Assembly: GCA_027349615.1 (NCBI GenBank)
Contig: DAIEML010000096.1
Coordinates: 1 to 8,355, forward strand
Length of the DNA stretch: 8,355 bases
Source: Ignavibacteriales bacterium
GTDB lineage: Bacteria; Bacteroidota; Ignavibacteria; Ignavibacteriales; Ignavibacteriaceae
Reading direction: 5' to 3'
In this document: positions 1 to 5,398 of the stretch, piece by piece
Layout: every line of letters begins with the position of its first letter
Numbering within the stretch: the stretch's first letter is position 1
Program-made: the position numbers and the translations under genes
The notes under the pieces: generated by a model
Seen by the model: the letters and a program-made list of their open reading frames with translations, nothing else
Databases searched by the model: none
Told to the model about the DNA's origin: nothing

Positions 1-147
1 ACCATTGCTGAAGATATGAGTGGAATGCCCGGTCTGGCCACACCCCAAAAGGAAGGCGGCTATGGATTCAATTATCGACTGGCCATGGGTGTTCCCGATT
101 TCTGGATAAAGCTGATCAAGGAATTCCCCGATGAAAAATGGAATTGA
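1..147 (+). pseudogene. 1,4-alpha-glucan branching enzyme fragment (GH13_8 type), cut at both ends
   Basis: Frame 1 reads 48 residues and then stops at 145-147. Segments such as [27 protein letters not shown] and [14 protein letters not shown] match the well-known GH13_8 branching-enzyme block, and the Glu of IAED corresponds to the GH13 catalytic acid (family knowledge). The enzyme makes alpha-1,6 branches in glycogen. The N-terminal part lies outside the window. The stop is not the true C-terminus: family members continue after DEKWN with a methionine and well over 100 further residues, whereas here the DNA switches to an opposite-strand GH31 gene. The first 120 bases are about 50% G+C, clearly richer than the rest, and use GCC, CTG and CCC codons. 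I regard this as a broken end produced by misassembly or rearrangement. The family is clear; whether it belongs to this genome is not. Confidence 0.75.
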
Positions 148-705
148 AACATAAAGCGGATCCCAAGTGTTGTCGTATGCGGGGTGATCAGTATTCCACA
201 TTGTATATTGATTTCCACGCTTGTCCAGATTTCCGGTCTTTTCACCTAAACCAAAAAATTTTTCATCATCAAAAAGTTTTTTATAACATTTTACTCTTCC
301 ATCATCAAAACTGACTCCAAAACTTTTTTCATCTTCATTTATCAGATTCATTTTTTTATCAAAGACAGAAATCCGGCAAGGTGATTTAGAAATTTCAACA
401 TTCATTTCGGAAGTTGAAAGAAGAAAATATTTCTCTTTATCTTCAAAACTAAATTTAACTTTTTTATTTGCGTTGTTTATAACTGCGTAAGAAGGAGCTT
501 GAGAGAACTCCTTATTATCAGTATAACGAAAGCGAATTATGTTATCATCAACCACATAAATATTGAATAAAGCATTATCCAATTTAAATTCAATTAAGTT
601 TGAAACTACTTTATGCGATTTAATATTACCAACAAATTCATCTTTTGATTTAGCCATGACAATCGCGGAAATAATTAATAAAAATATAAGTAAACTTTTC
701 ATCAT
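127..705 (-). CDS. GH31 family alpha-glucosidase (alpha-xylosidase-like), N-terminal part only
   Basis: About 193 genuine residues are visible. Residues 1-18 form a signal peptide ([10 protein letters not shown], hydrophobic core, cleavage likely after VMA), so the enzyme is exported, probably to the periplasm. Residues 25-145 are the beta-rich N-terminal domain found before the GH31 barrel. Residues 150-192 carry typical GH31 blocks: [22 protein letters not shown] and [11 protein letters not shown]. The catalytic barrel with the nucleophile aspartate would lie further on and is missing. Family members hydrolyse terminal alpha-glucosidic or alpha-xylosidic bonds; the substrate cannot be told from this part. 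Two adjacent ATGs (703-705, 700-702) could start it, with only a weak GAAAG upstream. The frame stays open to position 1, but those last 42 codons are the antisense of a branching-enzyme gene and should not be counted. Confidence 0.8.
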
Positions 706-804
706 TTGTACTTTCAGGTTTCTTCTTCAATATTCTTGAACATAAACTTGATCTTGAATTTGACTAATTTTTGAATTTACATGATAATGTAATTTTTTCT
801 TTGA

Positions 805-1137
805 TTAGTCTTCGGCTAAGATTCTTCCATCAACGACCGGAGTGACACAAATTAATGGATTTTGAGGAACATTAAAATTTTCAAATATTTCTTCAAACAA
901 TTGATATTGCATACCTTGTTTTTCCAGCTTTGCAAATTTTGGGTATTTCATGAATTTTCCTCTTCGGTTTGTCGGCGCATCAAATTTATATGAGCGGGGA
1001 AAATCTTCTGTTGCTTTGTTTTTCAGAAATTTTATTTTGTTTTCGTCGCCGCCTTCCATTTCGTAAGCAATGGCGCGAAACTCACTGACGTAACCTTCAT
1101 TGATTATCAAATAGATATTTAATATGACTTCATTCAT
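805..1137 (-). CDS. hypothetical protein, 110 aa, coupled to the upstream 7TM gene
   Basis: I do not recognise this protein. It has no signal peptide and no membrane segment, and looks like a small soluble mixed alpha/beta domain. A hydrophobic beta-like start (EVILNIYLIINEG) is followed by a charged middle rich in Lys, Glu and Arg, including a basic stretch at residues 58-71 (NRRGKFMKYPKFAK). It ends with PQNPLICVTPVVDGRILAED, which reads like a closing beta strand. Its ATG at 1135-1137 lies inside the end of the upstream gene (8-bp overlap), so translation is probably coupled and the two products may act together. Only a weak AAAGAAA precedes the start, consistent with coupling. Codon use matches the neighbours. 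It is likely real because of the overlap and clean frame; function unknown. Confidence 0.65.
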   Translation of the reverse strand: MNEVILNIYLIINEGYVSEFRAIAYEMEGGDENKIKFLKNKATEDFPRSYKFDAPTNRRGKFMKYPKFAKLEKQGMQYQLFEEIFENFNVPQNPLICVTPVVDGRILAED

Positions 1138-1807
1138 TTATATTTCTTTTATTGGTTAATGCAAAATATGAAAGACATACCGCGTATACAAAAGCAAATT
1201 TACACATTACACTTTCAACAACTTCCAGCAGCTGATAATTATGAAATATGAACAAAACAAACGCAGCAATAACTGGAAGTGAAATAAAAATTAAGCCGCC
1301 TAATAATGTATTAACTTTTTTCTTTTCTTGATCGTTTTTCTGTTTGTCTTTACTAACAAAAAGAAATATTATTGAAGCAATTATCGGCAAGTAATAAACT
1401 ATTGCATACAACAAACCCAAAGGATAGTTATATGATGCATACAAAACTGCACATGCTGTTACTGCAAATTTATCAATCACGAAATAATAATAAATTACAA
1501 AAGTGATAGCAGGAAGAAAGATTAATTTCAAATAGGCATTATCTTTTCCAAAATATTTAAATATAAAATAAAAATTGAGCGGCGGTAGAAATGAAATATC
1601 TGCAATGGCAAAATAAGCCATATAAGAATATTTTAAGTTCAACGTACACATTAAAAATTCAAAAATTTGATAGCCCATCAACAGCACGACTAAAATAATT
1701 ACCAGCAAATTGATTTTATTTTTTTCTGCAAATACAAGCAGGTTTATTATAAGAATAAATTCAATGCAGGCTAGGAAAAGCGAAAGTAATCCATTCCAGT
1801 TTATCAA
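1130..1807 (-). CDS. seven-transmembrane protein resembling the 7TM sensor region of histidine kinases, without a kinase
   Basis: Seven hydrophobic segments can be read at about residues 7-27, 32-54, 62-86, 93-111, 130-151, 167-188 and 200-218. A Lys/Asp/Glu-rich loop at 152-166 is the only long polar stretch. The pattern of segment 2 ending in YQIFEFLMC, segment 3 with ISFLPPLNFYFIFKYFG, and a short polar turn resembles the 7TM input domain placed before many bacterial histidine kinases (compare the LLPPL...F..FTG block). Here the protein ends 7 residues after segment 7, with no kinase, GGDEF or other output domain. The start is TTG at 1805-1807. It is the first possible start after an in-frame stop and has a well-placed AAGGA. 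The gene overlaps the next one by 8 bp. The role is unknown; a membrane sensor or a small integral membrane subunit are both possible. Confidence 0.7.
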   Translation of the reverse strand: MINWNGLLSLFLACIEFILIINLLVFAEKNKINLLVIILVVLLMGYQIFEFLMCTLNLKYSYMAYFAIADISFLPPLNFYFIFKYFGKDNAYLKLIFLPAITFVIYYYFVIDKFAVTACAVLYASYNYPLGLLYAIVYYLPIIASIIFLFVSKDKQKNDQEKKKVNTLLGGLIFISLPVIAAFVLFIFHNYQLLEVVESVMCKFAFVYAVCLSYFALTNKRNINE

Positions 1808-1809
1808 AA

Positions 1810-1905
1810 CTAATCCTTATTTTCATTTTTGATTTTGTTAAAAAAGGTGAGTTCGCTGTGAAGACCGTAAATACAGCAATGATTTATGCATGAATCAATA
1901 AACAT
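1810..1905 (-). CDS. possible 31-codon small ORF ahead of the 7TM gene
   Basis: An ATG at 1903-1905 opens a 31-residue frame ending in TAG at 1810-1812, two bases before the TTG of the 7TM gene. The AAGGA of that gene lies inside this small ORF. The peptide starts MFIDSCINHCC, with three cysteines and a histidine close together (C6, H9, C10, C11), and ends in a lysine-rich tail. The frame is also open upstream for about 15 codons from a TAA near 1953, so it could instead be the remnant of a longer reading frame. It has no convincing ribosome binding site of its own. It may be a leader peptide coupled to the downstream gene, a real microprotein, or chance. Evidence is position and frame only. 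Confidence 0.25.
   Translation of the reverse strand: MFIDSCINHCCIYGLHSELTFFNKIKNENKD
1814..1818 (-). promoter_or_regulatory. ribosome binding site that fixes the TTG start of the 7TM gene
   Basis: On the minus strand AAGGA lies 6 nt before TTG (1805-1807). The in-frame codons just upstream include a TAA, so no earlier start is possible. The nearby ATG on this strand is in another frame. Confidence 0.6.
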
Positions 1906-1955
1906 TTCAATAGCAAACTTTTTGCATGTAAGTAAATTGAATATTTTGAATTATT

Positions 1956-1980
1956 GAGACTCACTAAAAAAGTGAGTCTC
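1956..1980 (-). terminator. perfect 10-bp hairpin after fumC
   Basis: The arms are 1956-1965 (GAGACTCACT) and 1971-1980 (AGTGAGTCTC), exactly complementary, with a 5-nt loop. It starts 7 bases past the fumC stop codon. On the fumC transcript the loop is five U and the downstream flank is AU-rich (AAUAAUUCAAAAUAUU) but is not a clean U-tract. It is probably an intrinsic terminator or a 3'-end stabilising structure. A protein-binding palindrome upstream of the 7TM operon is an alternative. Confidence 0.6.
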
Positions 1981-1987
1981 TGAAATG

Positions 1988-3379
1988 TTACGCTTTTGGT
2001 CCAATCATTTTTTCGGGACGAACAACTTCATCAAATTTTTCCGCTGTTAGAAGATTCAATTCTATTGCAGCTTCTTTTAAAGTTTTATTTTCTTTGTGTG
2101 CTTTCTTCGCAACTTTGGCTGCATTGTCGTATCCGATATGTGGATTAAGAGCAGTCACAAGCATCAAAGAATTTTCAAGATTTTTCTTCAAATTAATTTC
2201 GTTAGCTTTAATACCAACTACACAATTATCTGTAAAGCTTTCGCAAGCATCAGCTAAAAGTTTTATTGATTGAAGCACGTTAAAAATTATAACCGGTTTA
2301 AAAACATTCAATTCAAAGTTGCCGCTTGCGCCAGCGAAAGTAACTGTTGTGTCGTTTCCAAAAACTTGAGCGCAAACCATCGTCATTGCTTCAGATTGAG
2401 TTGGATTAACTTTACCGGGCATTATTGAGCTTCCTGGTTCGTTTTCTGGTAGTAGTAATTCCCCAATTCCTGAGCGTGGTCCGGAACCAAGCCAGCGAAC
2501 ATCATTAGCAATTTTCATTAATGAAGCGGCTAAAGTTTTTAGAACTCCGCTTGTTTCAACTAAAGCATCGTGTGCGGCTAATGCTTCAAATTTATTTCTT
2601 GCAGAAACAAATGGCTTACCAGTAAGCTCGGCAATTTTTGCGGCAGCTTTTACAGAAAAATCCGGATGAGTGTTCAAACCGGTTCCAACAGCGGTTCCAC
2701 CTAAAGCTAATTCATATAAATGCGGAATACATGAATTAATTCTTTCAAGCCCGTTTGTCAATTGCTGAACATAACCAGAAAATTCCTGGCCAAGTGTTAA
2801 TGGAGTTGCATCCATCAAATGAGTTCTTCCGATTTTAATTATGCTTTTGAATTCTTCTGATTTTTTTGCAAGTGCATCTCTTAATTTTGTTACCATTGGA
2901 ATTAAGAGGCGATGAATTTCTTCAACTGCCGCAATATGCATTGCAGTTGGAAAAGTATCGTTCGAAGATTGAGCTTTGTTTACATCGTCGTTCGGATGAA
3001 TTGGTTTTTTACTTCCCATTTGTCCGCCTGAAAGCTCAATAGCGCGGTTAGATATTACTTCATTGGCATTCATATTCGTTTGCGTGCCGCTGCCGGTTTG
3101 CCAAACAACCAGCGGAAAATGTTCATCAAGTTTTCCTTCGATTACTTCATCAGCAGCTTTTACAATCAAATCAGCTTTTTCTGTAGGTAAAATTCCAAGT
3201 TCTTTATTTGTAAGTGCCGCAGCTTTTTTTAGAATTCCAAGCGCACGAATTATTTCTCTTGGAAATCTTTCTCCGCCAATTTTAAAATTCATTAACGAGC
3301 GCGCCGTTTGAGCACCATAATATTTATTAGTTGGGACTTTTATTTCGCCCATGCTGTCGGTTTCAATTCTATATTCCAT
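1988..3379 (-). CDS. fumC: fumarate hydratase, class II
   Basis: This is a complete 463-residue protein, the usual length of the homotetrameric, iron-independent fumarases that interconvert fumarate and L-malate in the TCA cycle (cytoplasmic). Visible motifs in order: GSGTQTNMN (96-104), [21 protein letters not shown] (128-148), [12 protein letters not shown] (184-195) with the conserved active-site His187, and the family signature [13 protein letters not shown] (316-328) with the catalytic serine near 317. The GTQTNMN and DATP blocks distinguish class II fumarase from aspartase and argininosuccinate lyase well, although aspartase is the closest relative. The start ATG (3377-3379) has AAGGGAG about 9 nt upstream. 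It stands alone on the minus strand, with a hairpin after its stop and a divergent kinase-like gene 361 bp away. Confidence 0.97.
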   Translation of the reverse strand: MEYRIETDSMGEIKVPTNKYYGAQTARSLMNFKIGGERFPREIIRALGILKKAAALTNKELGILPTEKADLIVKAADEVIEGKLDEHFPLVVWQTGSGTQTNMNANEVISNRAIELSGGQMGSKKPIHPNDDVNKAQSSNDTFPTAMHIAAVEEIHRLLIPMVTKLRDALAKKSEEFKSIIKIGRTHLMDATPLTLGQEFSGYVQQLTNGLERINSCIPHLYELALGGTAVGTGLNTHPDFSVKAAAKIAELTGKPFVSARNKFEALAAHDALVETSGVLKTLAASLMKIANDVRWLGSGPRSGIGELLLPENEPGSSIMPGKVNPTQSEAMTMVCAQVFGNDTTVTFAGASGNFELNVFKPVIIFNVLQSIKLLADACESFTDNCVVGIKANEINLKKNLENSLMLVTALNPHIGYDNAAKVAKKAHKENKTLKEAAIELNLLTAEKFDEVVRPEKMIGPKA

Positions 3380-3415
3380 AAATGATTTCTCCCTTATGTA
3401 CTTTCAATTTTTATT

Positions 3416-3446
3416 TTTTCCGGAAAGAACAATTAAAATTTTCCGG
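3416..3446 (-). promoter_or_regulatory. TTTTCCGG repeats in the fumC leader, possible operator or hairpin
   Basis: TTTTCCGG occurs twice, 23 bp apart (about two helical turns). The first copy continues into a palindromic TTCCGGAA. The segment CCGGAAA (3420-3426) is also complementary to TTTCCGG (3440-3446), giving a 7-bp stem with a 13-nt loop, 41-67 bases upstream of the fumC ATG. It may be a regulator site or a 5'-UTR structure; the sequence alone cannot decide. Confidence 0.3.
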
Positions 3447-3675
3447 TTAACAAATTTTTTCATTAGTAATTTACAATAAATTTTTGAGAGAATTAATTAA
3501 AGGCAAATGACTTTTTAGAATTTCTTTTATTTAGAAAATTTGATTTTTTCTTTTAATTCAGTTTAAATAATTGTAATAAAATTTCACTTCAATTAAGATA
3601 AATGTTCCTAGTCACAACAGAATAATTTTATCTAACATATTTATGAAACAATTTTTAAATGATTTAGTCATAATA

Positions 3676-3729
3676 TTAGCGGAAGATTAGATTAAATCTT
3701 TTCCTTTAATATAATTCACTTAGCGGAAG
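3676..3729 (+). repeat. pair of TTAGCGGAAG direct repeats, the second overlapping the ribosome binding site
   Basis: Identical 10-mers occur at 3676-3685 and 3720-3729. The second runs into GGAAGGAT, the likely ribosome binding site of the gene starting at 3741. Between them lies AATCTTTTCC (3695-3704), which can pair with GGAAGATT of the first copy (3681-3688, two-base bulge) or weakly with GGAAG of the second. Confidence 0.35.
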
Positions 3730-3740
3730 GATATTTTAAA

Positions 3741-4472
3741 ATGTTTGTTAAAGGTCCGTTCGAAAAAGCAAAACAATACGTTGAAGCTCATCCAAAATTT
3801 TCAAAAGAGAAAATTGAAAAAAAGAAATTAGTTACAGTTGGACCATGCATTACTATTTCAAGGGAAACCGGTGCGAAAGCCGATGTGATAAGTGAAAAAA
3901 TTATTGAGTATTTTCAGAAAAGTTATAATGGCAATCCGGTTCCGTGGACGGTTTTTGATAAAAACTTAATTGAAAAAGTTATTCAAGATCATCATCTTCC
4001 TCAAAATCTTGCAAAGATAATGGAGGAAGAAAAATATTCCGCGGTAAAATCAATTATGATTGAACTGCTTGGCGGACAGCCCCCAATTTTTACTTTGGTT
4101 CATAAAACAACGGAAACAATTTTACAGCTTGCACAAATTGGAAATGTAATCATTCTTGATAGAGCCGCTAATGTAATTACTTCCAAGCAGCCGAATTCTT
4201 TTCATGTTAGACTTGTTGCACCAGTAGAAGATCGAATTGAACATGTCCGCGAGCTTTATAATTACGATAGGCAACAAGCAATTGAATTTATCAAACATGA
4301 AGATAATGATAGACATGATTATGTTATGAATTATTTTCATAAAGAAATTTCAGATCCTTTACTTTACAATCTTACAGTCAATACGAATCTAATGTCTGAA
4401 GATGAATCCGCAGAGTTAATTGGCAATGCGGTAATTAAAAAATTTCCCGATATGTTTAGTTTTGGAGATTGA
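3741..4472 (+). CDS. cytidylate kinase-like family protein, copy 1 (divergent nucleotide-binding loop)
   Basis: This 243-residue protein resembles the Cytidylate_kin2 family (P-loop NMP-kinase fold). Recognisable blocks are GPCITISRETGAKAD (34-48) where the P-loop should be, VPWTVFDKNLIEKV (67-80, the FYDKELI-type block), GNVIILDRAANVI (134-146), FHVRLVAPVEDRIEHV (154-169, LID-like arginines) and DPLLYNLTVNT (205-215). A true CMP kinase has GxxGxGKS; here there is no GKS and the loop reads TGAKAD. The usual family G-R-G/A-A-N motif is D-R-A-A-N. Phosphoryl transfer to CMP is therefore doubtful; nucleotide binding or a regulatory role is equally possible. ATG 3741 follows GGAAGGAT at a good distance. 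A paralogue follows 159 bp downstream. The family is fairly sure; the function is not. Confidence 0.8.
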   Translation: MFVKGPFEKAKQYVEAHPKFSKEKIEKKKLVTVGPCITISRETGAKADVISEKIIEYFQKSYNGNPVPWTVFDKNLIEKVIQDHHLPQNLAKIMEEEKYSAVKSIMIELLGGQPPIFTLVHKTTETILQLAQIGNVIILDRAANVITSKQPNSFHVRLVAPVEDRIEHVRELYNYDRQQAIEFIKHEDNDRHDYVMNYFHKEISDPLLYNLTVNTNLMSEDESAELIGNAVIKKFPDMFSFGD

Positions 4473-4493
4473 CCAGCAATTCAATCTTTTTTT
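4466..4493 (+). terminator. weak hairpin plus T-run after kinase-like copy 1
   Basis: AGATTGA (4466-4472, including the stop codon) can pair with TCAATCT (4481-4487) over an 8-nt loop, followed at once by six more T and then CCCCC. The stem has only two G-C pairs, so termination would be partial. It could separate expression of the two paralogues. Confidence 0.35.
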
Positions 4494-4631
4494 CCCCCTA
4501 AATAAAATATCAATAAAAGTATAAATAATTTGATATTCACCTTGAAGAAAATTTTTGTTAAATTAACATCAGATAAATTGATTCCTCATAATTCTTGATG
4601 ATAAATCATTAATTAATTTGTAGGTGATCAA

Positions 4632-5375
4632 ATGATAGTAAAGGGAGCGTTAGAAAAAGCAAAACTTTATATCGAATCTCATACGAAAGATTCAGACCAA
4701 AGCCGCAAAAGTACAAAACCCGGACCATGCATTACGTTTTCAAGAGAAACAGGCGCAGGCGCTGATATAGTTGGCCATGCATTGGTTGAATTTTTCCAAA
4801 CCTACAGTGATGAAACTTCAGTTCCTTGGACGTTATTCGATAAAAATTTAATTGAAAAAGTTCTCGAGGATCATCACTTGCCTCTAAAACTGGAAAAATA
4901 TCTTGTTGAAGATAAACTTTCAGAATTAAAATCAACAATGAATGAATTATTCGGAATTCACCCGCATGCATGGATTTTAGTAAGCAAAACTTCAAGTACA
5001 ATAATTCAACTTGCACAAAAAGGAAACGTTGTTATAGTTGGTCGCGCCGCAAATGTTGTAACAGCAAGATTAAAAAATACATTTCATGTTAGGTTAGTTG
5101 CGCCAATAGAAGCAAGAATTCCTCATGTTGAAGAGATTTATAATCTTGATAGGAAAGAGGCCATTGATTTCATAAAGAGAGAAGATCTTGCAAGAAAAAA
5201 TTATTTCAATAAATATTTTAACAAAAATATTGAAGATCCGCTTCTTTATAATATGATCATTAATACTGGCCAAATTCCATATGATAAAGCTGCACGGATG
5301 ATCGGCTTAGCGATAATGGAAAAATTTCCGGAAATGTTTTCATTTAAAGAAGAAAAAACTTACGAAACGATTTAA
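4632..5375 (+). CDS. cytidylate kinase-like family protein, copy 2
   Basis: This 247-residue paralogue of the preceding gene is about 57% identical over residues 31-238 (118 of about 208 aligned positions by hand). The shared N-terminus (M-x-VKG-x-x-EKAK) is followed by a short variable linker. Blocks are GPCITFSRETGAGAD (31-45), VPWTLFDKNLIEKV (64-77), GNVVIVGRAANVV (131-143), FHVRLVAPIEARIPHV (151-166) and EDPLLYNMIINT (201-212). This copy is closer to the family norm: it keeps GAGA in the loop and the VGRAANV glycine, but also lacks the P-loop Lys-Ser. It has its own strong ribosome binding site (AGGTGA 5 nt before the ATG) and a 159-bp upstream gap, so separate expression is possible. It converges on the M14 gene with 23 bp between stops. 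Its substrate is unknown; it may pair with copy 1. Confidence 0.82.
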   Translation: MIVKGALEKAKLYIESHTKDSDQSRKSTKPGPCITFSRETGAGADIVGHALVEFFQTYSDETSVPWTLFDKNLIEKVLEDHHLPLKLEKYLVEDKLSELKSTMNELFGIHPHAWILVSKTSSTIIQLAQKGNVVIVGRAANVVTARLKNTFHVRLVAPIEARIPHVEEIYNLDRKEAIDFIKREDLARKNYFNKYFNKNIEDPLLYNMIINTGQIPYDKAARMIGLAIMEKFPEMFSFKEEKTYETI

Positions 5376-5398
5376 GCTTTTAACAAAATTCTTTTTGA

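Larger units (their letters stand above)
3380..3740. other. 361-bp AT-rich divergent intergenic region
   Basis: It separates fumC (minus) from the first kinase-like gene (plus) and must hold promoters for both. I see no RNA gene and no convincing ORF. Standing out from the A/T background are two TTTTCCGG copies near fumC (3416-3423, 3439-3446) and two TTAGCGGAAG copies near the kinase-like gene (3676-3685, 3720-3729). I could not assign a clear Bacteroidota-type -33/-7 promoter by eye. Confidence 0.6.

Noticed and set aside
1..126. Minus-strand continuation of the GH31 frame to the window edge
   Set aside because: It is the exact antisense of a strongly conserved branching-enzyme block, and the residues after SIPFFIG do not look like GH31.
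777..792. TTACAT/ATGTAA hairpin followed by six T
   Set aside because: The T-run is on the plus strand, while both flanking genes are on the minus strand; the 6-bp A/T-rich stem is weak.
3063..3311. Plus-strand open frame of 82 codons
   Set aside because: It lies entirely antisense within fumC, whose reading is unambiguous.
3643..3690. 15-codon ORF in the leader of kinase-like copy 1
   Set aside because: No ribosome binding site, and such short frames are expected by chance in this sequence.
4122..5016. Minus-strand open frames inside the two kinase-like genes
   Set aside because: Antisense shadows of well-supported coding regions, without ribosome binding sites or family-like sequence.
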